From Nibricoccus aquaticus (GTDB taxonomy: Bacteria > Verrucomicrobiota > Verrucomicrobiia > Opitutales > Opitutaceae), in NCBI RefSeq assembly GCF_002310495.1, contig NZ_CP023344.1, positions 4,171,501 through 4,235,500 on the forward strand: DNA of 64,000 bases, written 5' to 3'. The position numbers and the translations under genes were made by a program. This document shows positions 1 to 8,867 of the stretch, in pieces. The notes under the pieces are model-generated. The model saw only the letters and a program-made list of their open reading frames with translations. It was not told the origin of the DNA and searched no databases. The stretch's first letter is position 1. Every line of letters begins with the position of its first letter.

Positions 1-1084
1 CTTTGACGTTGAATACGCCAGCGCGGTCAGCGTCTTCGATGTAGATCGAGACGTTGGTCTTGAGCTCGCGCATGAGGCGTTCGCGGAGCTGGCGGGAGGT
101 GACGAGCTTACCTTCCTGGCCGACGAGCGGGCCGTCGTTGACGGAGAACTGCATCTCCAGCGTGGGCGGATCAATCTGCTGGAAGGGGAGGGCGTGGGCG
201 TCTTCGCTGACGGCGAGGGTGTCGCCGATGTCGACGTCTTCGAAGCCGGCGAGGCCGATGATGTTACCGGCGTGGGCGGTTTCGACTTCGCGCTGACCGA
301 GGCCGGTGAACTCAAAAATCTTGGTGATCTTGGCGCGGACTTTTTTGCCACCTTCCGCGTGACGGATGACGAAGGTCGGGTCGCCGACTTTGACGACGCC
401 GCCGAGGACTTTGCCGACGGCGATACGGCCGACGTAATCGGACCAGTCGATGTTCGACACGAGCATGTGGAAGGGATCTTCCGGCTTGGCGAAGGGTGGC
501 GGGACGTGGTCGATGATGGTCTGGAAGAGCGGGGTCATGTCCTTCTTCTCTTCGCCGAGCTTGTACATCATGTAGCCGTCGCGGCCGGAGCCGTAAACGA
601 CGGGGGCGTCGAACTGTTCTTCGGTCGCGTTGAGCTCCATGAGGAGTTCGAGGACCTTGTCGTACATTTTGGCCGGGTCGGCGTTGTCGCGGTCGATCTT
701 GTTGATGACGATGACGACCTTGAGGCCGTGGGCGAGGGCCTTGCGGAGCACGAAACGGGTCTGGGCCTGGGGACCGTCGTAGGCGTCGATGACGAGGAGA
801 ACGCCGTCGACCATGCGGAGGGCGCGTTCGACTTCGCCGCCGAAGTCGGCGTGGCCGGGGGTGTCGAGAATGTTGACGATCTTACCCTTCCAGTGGACGG
901 AGGTGTTCTTGGCCTTGATCGTGATGCCCTTTTCCTTTTCGAGGTCCATGGAGTCCATGGCGCGGACTTCGACGGCCTGGTTGGCGCGGTACACGCCACC
1001 TTCTTTGAGGAGCTGGTCGACGAGGGTGGTTTTACCGTGGTCGACGTGAGCGATGATGGCGATGTTGCGGATGTTCTGGTTCAT
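1..1084 (-). CDS. typA: Ribosome-associated GTPase TypA/BipA, N-terminal 361 residues
   Basis: Translational GTPase of the EF-G-like family that binds the ribosome and supports assembly and stress or cold adaptation. The N-terminus carries AHVDHGKTT (residues 12-20, P-loop), an effector GITI motif near residue 55, DTPGH and NKID, which together define the GTP pocket. A domain-II segment with SNIDWSDYVGRIAVGKV is typical of TypA rather than EF-Tu, LepA or EF-G. The start is the ATG of MNQNIRNIAII, the usual TypA beginning. The gene runs off the left edge, so the C-terminal domains (TypA is about 600 residues) are not visible. It has no close same-strand neighbour upstream; 350 bases of repeat-rich DNA separate it from the next gene. 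Confidence 0.96.
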   Translation of the reverse strand, partial: MNQNIRNIAIIAHVDHGKTTLVDQLLKEGGVYRANQAVEVRAMDSMDLEKEKGITIKAKNTSVHWKGKIVNILDTPGHADFGGEVERALRMVDGVLLVIDAYDGPQAQTRFVLRKALAHGLKVVIVINKIDRDNADPAKMYDKVLELLMELNATEEQFDAPVVYGSGRDGYMMYKLGEEKKDMTPLFQTIIDHVPPPFAKPEDPFHMLVSNIDWSDYVGRIAVGKVLGGVVKVGDPTFVIRHAEGGKKVRAKITKIFEFTGLGQREVETAHAGNIIGLAGFEDVDIGDTLAVSEDAHALPFQQIDPPTLEMQFSVNDGPLVGQEGKLVTSRQLRERLMRELKTNVSIYIEDADRAGVFNVK

Positions 1085-1184
1085 AGCGCGTAGGGCGTTC
1101 GGATCTTTGGAAAAGGTCAGAACGTGCGGAGCGGGCTGGGGCTTGGCAAGGCCGAAGGCGGGGAGTTGCGATAAGGTGACGGAA

Positions 1185-1425
1185 GAGGGCAGATGCCAGA
1201 GGGCCAAATGCCGGAGGAGCTAAGGGCCGAGGGGCAAGCCGGACGGAAGTTTACCGCAGAGAGCGCGGAGGACGCGGAGACAGGAAAACTGAAGAGGCGG
1301 AATTTTTGGACAGGATTAACGGGATTAAGAGGATTGGGGAGGCGGAGGCGCAGTCGCGTGAAGGGAGCGGTGGACGCGAAGGCCGGAAATTTAACCGCAG
1401 AGATCGCGGAGATCGCAGAGGGATG
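1185..1425. repeat. Repeat-rich intergenic spacer between typA and the phosphatidyltransferase gene
   Basis: The 350-base gap 1085-1434 holds no convincing gene. It contains two diverged direct copies of a unit with a roughly 9-base period (ACCGCAGAGAGCGCGGAG at about 1253 and ACCGCAGAGATCGCGGAG at about 1393), spanning 1244-1279 and 1384-1420. Between them is a GGATTAACGGGATTAAGAGGATT-type stretch (1313-1335), and at 1192-1235 a GCCAGAGGGCC / GCCGGAGGAG stretch resembling the repeat found inside uvrA. Short ORFs reading TAEIAEIAE-like peptides are artefacts of the period. Confidence 0.7.
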
Positions 1426-1434
1426 CGAGGTGGG

Positions 1435-2046
1435 TTAGGCGGAGGGCGTTTGCGCGAGGGCGCGGCGGGCGCGGTTGAAGATCGTGATAACGAGGAGGGC
1501 GATCATCGCGGGCTGGGCGATTTGCTGCCAGGTGCCGGGGACGACGCCGAGGCCGAGGAGGAGGGCGGCGAGGCCGAAGAGGAAGGCGCGGTCGCTCTTG
1601 CCCATCGGGCCGTCGTAGCGGCGGGTGGCGCCGATCTGGATGGCGACGACGCCGGTCATTTCGCTGACGATGGCGAGGATGACGATGAGGACGATCTGGA
1701 GCGGATCGAAGCCGGGGACGAGGGCGAAGGGGAGGTAGAGGGCGGTGTCGGCGATGACGTCGCCGATTTCGTTGAGGACGGCGCCGAGGCGGGATTTCTG
1801 GGCGTGCTCGCGGGCCAACATGCCGTCGATGGCGTTGAGCGCCATGCGTACGAAGAGGAAGGCGGGAACGACGAGGAGCGGCCAGCGGGCGGTGGGTTGC
1901 CAGGCGAGGCACGAGCCGGTGGCGATGGAGAGAGCGGCGGCGAGGACGGTGATCTGGTTGGCGGTGACGCCGGCGCGAAAGAGGGCGCGCGTGAGCGGGC
2001 GGAGGAGGTTTTGGAAGGCGGGCTTGATGTCGTAGATCGAGGCCAT
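1435..2046 (-). CDS. CDP-alcohol phosphatidyltransferase, YnbA-like
   Basis: Predicted inner-membrane enzyme (203 residues) that would move a phosphatidyl group from CDP-diacylglycerol to an alcohol acceptor. Several hydrophobic segments surround the family motif at residues 71-96: NAIDG, AR at 78-79, G88, and D96. Two of the four signature aspartates are asparagine here (N71 and N92), as I recall for the YnbA/YnjF subgroup, so the acceptor is unknown. I chose the ATG at 2046 (MASIYDIKPAFQ), which matches the family start; a GTG 16 codons upstream adds an unrelated leader. It is divergent from hrpB. No signature allows a call of phosphatidylglycerophosphate or cardiolipin synthase. Confidence 0.82.
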   Translation of the reverse strand: MASIYDIKPAFQNLLRPLTRALFRAGVTANQITVLAAALSIATGSCLAWQPTARWPLLVVPAFLFVRMALNAIDGMLAREHAQKSRLGAVLNEIGDVIADTALYLPFALVPGFDPLQIVLIVILAIVSEMTGVVAIQIGATRRYDGPMGKSDRAFLFGLAALLLGLGVVPGTWQQIAQPAMIALLVITIFNRARRALAQTPSA

Positions 2047-2188
2047 GGGATGCGTGCCGATTGGTTTGAACCACTGATGTTCACTTAGGAACACTTATGG
2101 GAGCGGAAAAAGAAAGCAGACGAAGGGCGGGAACGTCGGGCTTGCCTTGAAGTGATGGCGCGGCGTTTTGGGCGGTTTACTTTTGCTC

Positions 2189-4771
2189 ATGCCGCCGCGC
2201 GAACTGCCTATCTACGAACTTGAGAATGCTGTTGTCGGAAGTCTGCGCGCGCAGGGGCGGTTGATTGTGCAGGCGCCGACTGGGTCGGGGAAATCGACGC
2301 AGATTCCTCAGATGCTTTTCAATCACGGGCTGCTCGCGGAACGTGGTGAAGTGGTCGTTTTGCAGCCGAGGCGGCTGGCGGCGCGCATGCTGGCGAAGCG
2401 CGTGGCAGAGGAGGTTGGGACGCGGATTGGGGACGTTGTTGGTTACCAGATACGGCTGGAGTCGCGGGTGAGTGAGAAGACGCGGATAAGGTTCGTGACG
2501 GAGGGAATTTTGCTTCGGCAGATGTCGTTTGATGCGACGCTGCGCGGCGTGAGCGCGATCGTGTTCGACGAGTTTCACGAGCGGCATTTGTACGGTGACA
2601 TCTCGCTCGCGCGGGCGGTGCAGATTCAGCAGACGACGCGGCCGGATCTGAAGATCGTCGTCATGTCGGCGACGCTGGATGCGGGAGCGTTGAAGAGCTA
2701 TCTCGCACCGTGCGAGGTGCTGGTGTCGCAAGGGCGGAGTTTTCCGGTGCGCGTCGAGTATCTCACCAAGACGGCGAATTTCGAACAGGAGCCGGTGTGG
2801 GACGTCGCGGCGCGGGAGTGTGCGCGGGTGGCGGGGCAGACGAGCAGCGGGGATTTTTTGGTGTTCATGCCGGGAGCGTACGAGATTTCGCGGACGGTGC
2901 AGGCGATCCAAGGGGACCGGGCGCTGCGGGATTTTATTTGTTTCCCACTGCATGGAGAATTGCCGCCGGAGCAGCAGGATCGTGCAGTGGCGCGGTATGA
3001 GGCGCGGAAGATCATCGTGTCGACGAACGTGGCGGAGACGTCGCTCACGATCGATGGCGTGACAGTCGTGATCGATTGTGGACTGGCGCGTGTGGCGCGG
3101 TTCGATCCGAACCGAGGGATCAACACGCTGCTGATCGAGAAAATTTCGGTGGCGAGTGCGGATCAACGGGCGGGGCGGGCGGGGCGCACGGCGCCGGGTG
3201 TGTGCGTGCGGTTGTGGACGGAGCGCGAGCATGGCGGACGGGCGTTGCAGGAATTGCCGGAGGTGAAGCGGCTGGATTTGTCGGAGGTGGTGTTGACGCT
3301 CAAGGCGAGCGGGATTGATGACGTCGGGGCGTTTCCGTGGTTGGAGAAGCCGGATGCGAAAGGGCTGGAGCGGGCGGAGATGTTGCTGGCGGATTTGGGG
3401 GCGGTGAGTGCGGTGTCCAAGGAGCGGGATGAGGGCACCCCGCCTACACCCGGAAGGATTACGGAGGTCGGGCGGAGGATGCTGCGGTTTCCGGTGCATC
3501 CGCGGTATGCGCGGATGTTGATCGAGGCGGATGCACGCGGGTGTGTGCGGCCGGTGGCGTTGATGGCGGCGCTGACGCAGGGACGGAGTTTTTTGATGCG
3601 GGGCGTGCCGAAGGATGTTGAGGACGCGCGCGAAGATACGCTGGGCGAGGAACACGAGTCGGATTTCTTCCTGCTGATGCGGGTGTGGCGGTTTGCGGAC
3701 AAAGCGAGCTACTCGATGGACGCGTGTCGGAGATTGGGGATTCACGCGCAGGGATCGCGGGCGGTGGGGCCGTTGTTCGAGCAGTTTTTGGAAATCGCGG
3801 AGAAGGAAGGGCTCGATGTGAGCGAGCAGCGCGTGGATGGCGTGGCGGTGCGGAAGTGTGTGCTCGCGGGATTTTCGGATCAGCTGGCGAAGCGGCTGGA
3901 TGCGGGGACGTTGCGTTGCGAGCTCGTGCATAAGCGCAAGGGCACGCTGGCGCGGGAGAGTGCGATTCAGAAAGCGACGCTGCTCGTGGCGGCGGAGGTG
4001 AGCGAGATCGGTGGGCGTGGCGGGGAAGTGAATACATTGCTCAATCTGGTGACGGCGATCGAGGAGCCGTGGCTGAAGGAATTGTTTCCGGATGACTACG
4101 TGAATGCGACGACGGTGAGTTATGATGAGTCGGCGAAGCGGGTGGTCGCGCGGCGGGAGCGGCGGTTTCGCGATCTGGTGATCGAGGCTAAGGCCAGTGC
4201 GGACGAAGTGCCGTTGGACGCGGCGGCGGCATTGCTCACGCAGCAGGTGCTCGCGGGAAATTTGAAACTGGAGGCGTGGGATGAGACGGTTGAGCAATGG
4301 ATCGTGCGCGTGAACCGGCTGGCGGAGTGGTTTCCGGAGCTGGAGGTGAATTCGTTGACCGAGGCGGATCGTGCGACGCTCGTGGAGCAGATCTGCTACG
4401 GCGAACTCGGATATAAGGATATTCGCGACAAGCCGGTGATGCCCACTCTTCGCGACTGGCTGACGGCGGAGCAGCTGGCGGTGATCGACGATTATCTGCC
4501 GGAGCGGCTCACCATGGCGAATGGGCGGAAGTCGCGGATCAGTTATGCGAAGGAAGGACCGCCGGTTTTGTCGGCGCGCATTCAGGAGCTGTACGGCGTG
4601 GAGGGGAAATTCACGCTCGGGAATGGACGCGTGCCGGTGAAGATCGAGGTGCTTGCGCCGAATCAGCGGCCGATCCAGGTGACGGACGATCTGACGAATT
4701 TCTGGCGCGAGCAGTACCCGAAGGTGAAGGCGGAGTTGTCGCGGCGGTATCCGCGGCACGAGTGGCGGTGA
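2189..4771 (+). CDS. hrpB: ATP-dependent helicase HrpB
   Basis: DEAH-family helicase (860 residues) of the HrpB type; its RNA or nucleic-acid substrate in bacteria is poorly defined. Visible are Walker [10 protein letters not shown] (29-37), the DEFH box (127-130), SAT (about 163), the motif VI segment QRAGRAGR, and the HrpB C-terminal signature RPIQVTDDL...FW...YP.VK.EL..RYP.HEW. The ATG at 2189 is chosen over an in-frame TTG at 2168 because MPPRELPIYELE matches the family start. Around residues 408-421 the reading frame contains extra residues (KERDEGTPPTP) compared with what I recall of HrpB; they coincide with a palindromic repeat listed separately. It ends facing pilT across a nested palindrome. 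Confidence 0.93.
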   Translation: MPPRELPIYELENAVVGSLRAQGRLIVQAPTGSGKSTQIPQMLFNHGLLAERGEVVVLQPRRLAARMLAKRVAEEVGTRIGDVVGYQIRLESRVSEKTRIRFVTEGILLRQMSFDATLRGVSAIVFDEFHERHLYGDISLARAVQIQQTTRPDLKIVVMSATLDAGALKSYLAPCEVLVSQGRSFPVRVEYLTKTANFEQEPVWDVAARECARVAGQTSSGDFLVFMPGAYEISRTVQAIQGDRALRDFICFPLHGELPPEQQDRAVARYEARKIIVSTNVAETSLTIDGVTVVIDCGLARVARFDPNRGINTLLIEKISVASADQRAGRAGRTAPGVCVRLWTEREHGGRALQELPEVKRLDLSEVVLTLKASGIDDVGAFPWLEKPDAKGLERAEMLLADLGAVSAVSKERDEGTPPTPGRITEVGRRMLRFPVHPRYARMLIEADARGCVRPVALMAALTQGRSFLMRGVPKDVEDAREDTLGEEHESDFFLLMRVWRFADKASYSMDACRRLGIHAQGSRAVGPLFEQFLEIAEKEGLDVSEQRVDGVAVRKCVLAGFSDQLAKRLDAGTLRCELVHKRKGTLARESAIQKATLLVAAEVSEIGGRGGEVNTLLNLVTAIEEPWLKELFPDDYVNATTVSYDESAKRVVARRERRFRDLVIEAKASADEVPLDAAAALLTQQVLAGNLKLEAWDETVEQWIVRVNRLAEWFPELEVNSLTEADRATLVEQICYGELGYKDIRDKPVMPTLRDWLTAEQLAVIDDYLPERLTMANGRKSRISYAKEGPPVLSARIQELYGVEGKFTLGNGRVPVKIEVLAPNQRPIQVTDDLTNFWREQYPKVKAELSRRYPRHEWR
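3424..3443. repeat. Palindromic repeat read through inside hrpB
   Basis: GCGGGATG-AGGG-CACCCCGC: 8-base arms with one mismatch around an AGGG loop. A nearly identical hairpin with perfect arms (GCGCGGTG-AGGG-CACCGCGC) lies between genes at 43751-43770. In hrpB it is translated in frame as part of extra residues between the ratchet-region segments LGAVSAV and GRITEVGRRM. Confidence 0.55.
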
Positions 4772-4797
4772 GTGCCGTAAAATTTTCTACGGCTAAG

Positions 4798-4900
4798 TTG
4801 AATCGCAAAGACGCGAAGAGGCTAAGGTAGGAGCAAAGAAAAACCGGGAGCGGAGTTCTCCCGGTTCGAAACTTAGCGTCTTTGCGACTTTGCGATTCAA
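4798..4900. terminator. Nested palindrome between convergent hrpB and pilT, probable bidirectional terminator
   Basis: Outer arms of 29 bases (4798-4826 and 4872-4900) pair at 26 of 29 positions; the left arm begins TTGAATCGCAAAGACGCG. They enclose a perfect inner hairpin AACCGGGAG (4842-4850) / CTCCCGGTT (4858-4866) with an A-run before it and no long T-run after it. The outer arms are copies, in opposite orientation, of the repeat family also seen at 6130 and 43649. Position between two gene ends suggests termination in both directions. Confidence 0.65.
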
Positions 4901-4913
4901 ATCCGACTTTTCA

Positions 4914-5996
4914 TCAGATCGCTTTGAGTTTGGCGCCGGCGGCGACGAGTTTGTCGCGCATGGTGTTTGGGTCCTGGGCTTTTTCGACGGCTTCGTCGGC
5001 CGTGATCATCTCGCGGTTGTAGAGGCTCTGGAGGTGCGAATCCATGGTGATCATGCCGAGGTTCGCGCCGGTCTGGATGTCGGAGGTGATGCGGAAGGTT
5101 TTGTTTTCGCGGATGAGCGAGGCGATCGAGGTTGTCGTCGTCATGATCTCGAAGCCAGCGACGCGGCCGCCGCCGATTTTTTTGCAGAGAACCTGGGAGA
5201 TGACGGCTTGCACCGAGGAGGCGAGCTGAGTGCGGATCATTTCCTTCATGTTGGCCGGGAAGGCATCGACGATGCGGTCGATGGTCTTGGCGGCGCTATT
5301 GGTATGAAGGGTGCCGAAAACCAAGTGACCGGTTTCGGCGGCGGAGATGGCGGCCTCGATGGTTTCGAGGTCGCGCATTTCACCGACGAGGATGATGTCG
5401 GGATCTTGACGGAGGGCACGGCGGATGGCTTCGGAAAAGCTGGGGACGTCGACGCCGATCTCGCGCTGCGTGACGATGCACTTTTTGTGCGGGTGATAGT
5501 ACTCGATCGGGTCCTCGATGGTGATGATGTGACCGTCGCGGTTTTCGTTAATGTAGTTCACCATCGACGCGAGGGTCGTGGATTTGCCGGAGCCGGTCGG
5601 GCCGGTAACGAGGATGAGGCCGCGGGGGAGGTAGAGGAGTTCTTTGATTTTGTCGGGCAGGCCGATGTCGCGGAGGCCGAACATGCGGTTGGGGATCTGG
5701 CGGAGGACGATGCCGTAGTTGCCTTTCGACTTCAGCACGCTGACGCGGAAGCGGGCTTTATCGAGGTAGGCGAAGCCGAAGTCGGTGCCGCCGTTGAGCT
5801 TCACGCCTTGCTGATGGCTGTCGGGCGTGATCGAGAGCATGAGCTTCTCGGTGTCGAGCGGGGTGAGGTCGGGGCCTTCGATGGGCACCATGCTGCCGCT
5901 GATGCGAAGGGTGGGCGGCTGGCCCACCTGGCAGTGGAGGTCGGACGCGTTTTGGTCCACCACCAGTTCCAGCAAGTCGTTCATTTCGTAGCTCAT
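4914..5996 (-). CDS. pilT: Type IV pilus retraction ATPase PilT
   Basis: Hexameric cytoplasmic ATPase (360 residues) that depolymerises type IV pili and drives twitching. Walker [11 protein letters not shown] is at 131-140, the Asp box EDPIEYY at 161-167, the Walker B region [15 protein letters not shown] at 195-209, the His box [12 protein letters not shown] follows, and LIRENKT matches the PilT C-terminal AIANLIRE-type motif. Length is normal for PilT, and no GspE-type N-terminal domain is present. It stands alone, 15 kb from the pilus assembly operon at 20.3-29.0 kb, which has only a PilB-type ATPase; PilT is the likely retraction motor for that machine, though this is inference. Confidence 0.95.
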   Translation of the reverse strand: MSYEMNDLLELVVDQNASDLHCQVGQPPTLRISGSMVPIEGPDLTPLDTEKLMLSITPDSHQQGVKLNGGTDFGFAYLDKARFRVSVLKSKGNYGIVLRQIPNRMFGLRDIGLPDKIKELLYLPRGLILVTGPTGSGKSTTLASMVNYINENRDGHIITIEDPIEYYHPHKKCIVTQREIGVDVPSFSEAIRRALRQDPDIILVGEMRDLETIEAAISAAETGHLVFGTLHTNSAAKTIDRIVDAFPANMKEMIRTQLASSVQAVISQVLCKKIGGGRVAGFEIMTTTTSIASLIRENKTFRITSDIQTGANLGMITMDSHLQSLYNREMITADEAVEKAQDPNTMRDKLVAAGAKLKAI

Positions 5997-6129
5997 GGGG
6001 ATAATGGTATTACGGCTTAAAAAGCGGACAGACCAACGGTTGGCGATGAACGTCTCGGGGGGAGGCGGGGTTTTACGCGGGATTTACCCGGTGTTTGCGA
6101 TAGCGAGGCGAACGTAGGCGACTCGGTGG

Positions 6130-6201
6130 TGAATCGCAAAGACGCGAAGACGCTCAGGTCGGAGCGAAGAGCGTGGTCACGCTCTCGGGGGCGCTAGCGC
6201 C
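6130..6201. repeat. Dispersed repeat unit plus two palindromes upstream of pilT
   Basis: A copy of the TGAATCGCAAAGACGCGAAG repeat starts at 6130 and runs to about 6170. It is followed by AGAGCGTG-GT-CACGCTCT (6168-6185) and the perfect palindrome GGCGCTAGCGCC (6190-6201). The remaining gap between pilT and the next gene shows nothing else I can name. Confidence 0.6.
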
Positions 6202-6225
6202 GGAGCAAAACGCAGAGGCTATCGG

Positions 6226-6606
6226 CTATTTTGGGGTGCGGACTATCGGGACTAACAAGAGTGCCATCTCAATGATCGCGAGTACGGTGCCCAATGGAAG
6301 GTACCAGAGTGAGCAGACGGAGCTCGTTAACAGGACCCATCGACCGAGGTCGGGCCGGAGGAAGAAAAGCACGAGGCCCGTCAGCCACAGGAGGCCGAGA
6401 GCGAGATGAACGGACTTGATGAGCGTGCCCCGTGGATTGATGCCTGCCTTTGCGACCAACAGCGACCAAGGGCCGAGCTGCCCGGAGCGCGGGCCGGTTT
6501 TGGCGGTAAGGAAATCCCCAACGGTGAGGGCGCGCGTGCCGTCAAAAACAAACCAGCCTCCGATCAGAAGCGCGATAACAGGAATAAAAATCCGGGCGGC
6601 GCTCAT
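6226..6606 (-). CDS. Small integral membrane protein, unknown function
   Basis: 126 residues with a hydrophobic segment at about 5-23, another at about 65-83, and two closely spaced ones at about 90-122, so probably four membrane spans. I do not recognise a family motif. It lies 39 bases downstream of rho on the same strand and is probably the last gene of a coaE-rho-membrane protein transcript. Composition matches the neighbours, so there is no sign of recent transfer. The start ATG at 6606 gives MSAARIFIPVIALL, a plausible first membrane span. Confidence 0.7.
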   Translation of the reverse strand: MSAARIFIPVIALLIGGWFVFDGTRALTVGDFLTAKTGPRSGQLGPWSLLVAKAGINPRGTLIKSVHLALGLLWLTGLVLFFLRPDLGRWVLLTSSVCSLWYLPLGTVLAIIEMALLLVPIVRTPK

Positions 6607-6645
6607 GAGGGAGGCTGGCAGCGAAGCGAGAACGGTAAGCTGAGT

Positions 6646-8790
6646 TTACCGATTCAGGCTCATCAAGAACTCGGCGTTGGTCTTCGTCTTCTTGAGGCGG
6701 TTGATGAGCATCTCCATCGCTTCGACGGGCGGGATGCCTTGCATGGCGCGGCGGAGGCCGTGGATGCGGGCGATCTCTTCCGGGTGATAGATGAGCTCTT
6801 CTTTGCGCGTGCCGGAGCGGTCGCCGTTGATCGCGGGGAAGATGCGCTTGTCCACGAGTCCGCGGTCGAGGTGAAGCTCCATGTTACCGGTGCCCTTGAA
6901 CTCTTCGAAGATGACTTCGTCCATGCGGCTGCCGGTGTCGATCAGAGCGGTGGCCATGATCGTGAGCGAGCCGCCGCCTTCGATGTTGCGAGCGGCGCCG
7001 AAGAAGCGTTTCGGGCGCTGGAGCGCGGTGGCTTCCATACCGCCGGACATGATTTTGCCGGAGTTGGAGGCGAGAGCGTTGTAGGCGCGGGCGAGACGCG
7101 TGATGGAGTCGAGGAGGATGATCACGTGTTTGCCCTGCTCGACGAGGCGGCGGGCTTTTTCGCCGACCATCTCGGCGCAGTGAACGTGGCTCTCGGGGGC
7201 TTCGTCGAACGTGGAGCTGACGACTTCGCCCTTCGTGTGGCGTTTGAAATCGGTGACTTCCTCGGGGCGTTCGTCGATCAAGAGAAGGATCAACGTGGCC
7301 TCGGGGAAGTTGTTGGAAATCGAGTTCGCCATGTTTTGCAGCAGCACGGTTTTTCCGGTCCGTGGCGGGGCGACGATCAGGCCGCGCTGGCCGAAGCCGA
7401 CAGGCGTGAGGATGTCCACCATGCGCATGGAGACGTCTTTGTGGACGTCGGTGGCTTCGAGGAGGATTCGCTGGAGAGGATAGTAGGGGACGAGTTCCTC
7501 GAAGGCGGTGACCTTGGAGATGTCGTCGGGCGCCATGTCCATGACCTTGTCGATCTTGATGACGGAGGGGCAGCGTTCGCCTTCGCGCGGGGCCTCGACC
7601 TGGACCTCGACCTGGTGGCCGCGTTTGAGTCCGTAGTGGATGACGAAGTTTTCCGGGAGGTACGAGTCCTCAGGATACACGCGATAGTTGAGCTTCGGGT
7701 GGACGATGAAGCCGTGGCCTTTGTCGGTGAGGTCGATGTAGCCGCGATCGAGGATCGGGCGCTTCGCGTCGGAGGCGAATTTGAAGATGGCGGCGAGCAA
7801 TTGCTTGCGGTTGGGCGCGCCCTCGAAGGAGACGCCGAGGCGGCGGGCTTCGGTGATGAGCTCGTGGAGATTGAGCGTGTAGAGCTGATCGACGTAGAGC
7901 GGCTCGCCGCCGCCGGAGGCGATCTCGGTGGCGGTGGCGGTCAGTACGGCGAGATCGGTGAAGCGGTTGGGATTGGGGAGGTCACCGAAGACGGGATTGA
8001 GGTTGGGTGGTGGCGGCTGTTGGGGGTGACGCGGGGCGCGTTCCTGTTGCTGCCAGTTGCCGCCGCCGTGGCCACCGCGATGATCGCCACGGTGTTCGCC
8101 GCGATCGCCGCCGTGTTTGCCGCCGCGATCGCCACCGCCACCGCCGCCGCGGTTGCGTTTGCCGCGTTTGTCGCGCTTCCAGAAAGGCTCGTTGGGATTG
8201 TGGGGGCGACCGCCGCCGCCTTGGTGTTGTTGATCGTTGCCGCCGCCCTGGCCGCCTTGGTGATGGCCGCCGTGTTGGGGACGAGATTGGGAGTCGGAGG
8301 GGGCGTTGCTGTCGTGAGAGCGGGGGGTACCGGTGCTGTCGGAAGGGCCGGACGCGGATGCGTCGGAGGCTTGAGCGGGGGAGGCGTAGTCGGAGGCGGA
8401 GGGCGTGGAGTCGTGGGCGGGAGACTGCGCTTCGTAGGAAGGCGAGGGCTGTTCGCGCTCGCGGCGCGGGGTGAAGACTTCGCGTTCACGGGGCGGCGGC
8501 TCTTCGGAGCGCTGGTCGGCGCGTTCGGCGCGGGCGGGGCGCTCTTCGCGTTCTGCGCGGATGGGAGCGGGTTCGGGAGCGGGGGCTGGCGCTGGTGATG
8601 GTGCGGATGGCTCGGGAGCGAACGAGAGTTCAGGGGCGCCGGAATCCTCCTTGGGAGCGCGCGATTTGGCGGGAGCCTTGGTGGCGGCTTTTTTTGCGCG
8701 GGGTGCGCGCGTGGCCGTGGATGCGGCGGCGGCGCGGGGTTTTTTCTTGGGCTTGGCGGCGTTGTCGCCGTCGGAGGAGGTGTCTGCCAT
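6646..8790 (-). CDS. rho: Transcription termination factor Rho with a long disordered N-terminal extension
   Basis: Hexameric RNA-dependent ATPase that ends transcription. The conserved core begins near residue 300: an N-terminal helical segment ([14 protein letters not shown]), the RNA-binding OB fold (about 346-415, with GFIVHP), Walker A APPRTGKT (474-481), Walker B region [11 protein letters not shown] (502-512), and the secondary RNA-binding Q/R loops. The common APPKAGKT P-loop has K to R here. At 714 residues it is far longer than the roughly 420 of E. coli Rho: residues 1-295 are low complexity, first Lys/Ala/Pro-rich, then Ser/Pro/acidic, then Gly/Arg/His/Gln-rich with RGG-like runs (205-250). 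It follows coaE by 77 bases, a spacer holding alternative hairpins. Confidence 0.97.
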   Translation of the reverse strand: MADTSSDGDNAAKPKKKPRAAAASTATRAPRAKKAATKAPAKSRAPKEDSGAPELSFAPEPSAPSPAPAPAPEPAPIRAEREERPARAERADQRSEEPPPREREVFTPRREREQPSPSYEAQSPAHDSTPSASDYASPAQASDASASGPSDSTGTPRSHDSNAPSDSQSRPQHGGHHQGGQGGGNDQQHQGGGGRPHNPNEPFWKRDKRGKRNRGGGGGGDRGGKHGGDRGEHRGDHRGGHGGGNWQQQERAPRHPQQPPPPNLNPVFGDLPNPNRFTDLAVLTATATEIASGGGEPLYVDQLYTLNLHELITEARRLGVSFEGAPNRKQLLAAIFKFASDAKRPILDRGYIDLTDKGHGFIVHPKLNYRVYPEDSYLPENFVIHYGLKRGHQVEVQVEAPREGERCPSVIKIDKVMDMAPDDISKVTAFEELVPYYPLQRILLEATDVHKDVSMRMVDILTPVGFGQRGLIVAPPRTGKTVLLQNMANSISNNFPEATLILLLIDERPEEVTDFKRHTKGEVVSSTFDEAPESHVHCAEMVGEKARRLVEQGKHVIILLDSITRLARAYNALASNSGKIMSGGMEATALQRPKRFFGAARNIEGGGSLTIMATALIDTGSRMDEVIFEEFKGTGNMELHLDRGLVDKRIFPAINGDRSGTRKEELIYHPEEIARIHGLRRAMQGIPPVEAMEMLINRLKKTKTNAEFLMSLNR

Positions 8791-8819
8791 AATAAAGGTA
8801 CGTTAGGAAAATGGATGGG

Positions 8820-8860
8820 GGAGCGCCGTTGACGTTAAGGGCGCTCCGAAAAAGGAGCGC
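8820..8860 (-). promoter_or_regulatory. Mutually exclusive hairpins in the rho leader, possible attenuator
   Basis: Three complementary segments lie between coaE and rho: GGAGCGCC (8820-8827), GGCGCTCC (8840-8847) and GGAGCGC (8854-8860). The middle one can pair perfectly with either flank, so the transcript can form one of two hairpins about 30-60 bases before the rho start. On the rho strand the first hairpin has a U-rich loop. E. coli rho is known to be autoregulated by attenuation in its leader; that this structure does the same is inference. Confidence 0.45.
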
Positions 8861-8867
8861 GCGGGAA

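Noticed and set aside
194-1093. Long plus-strand open frame opposite typA
   Set aside because: It is antisense to unmistakable TypA, is rich in Val/Asp/Glu/Gly as expected for the complement of a GC-rich gene, and has no domain.
2177-4759. 860-codon minus-strand open frame opposite hrpB
   Set aside because: Arg/His/Pro-rich complement of the HrpB frame, no motif, mirror of a clear helicase gene.
6406-8598. 730-codon plus-strand frame opposite rho
   Set aside because: Complement of the Rho gene; its Ala/Val-rich hydrophobic end arises from the Gly/Arg-rich codons of the Rho extension.
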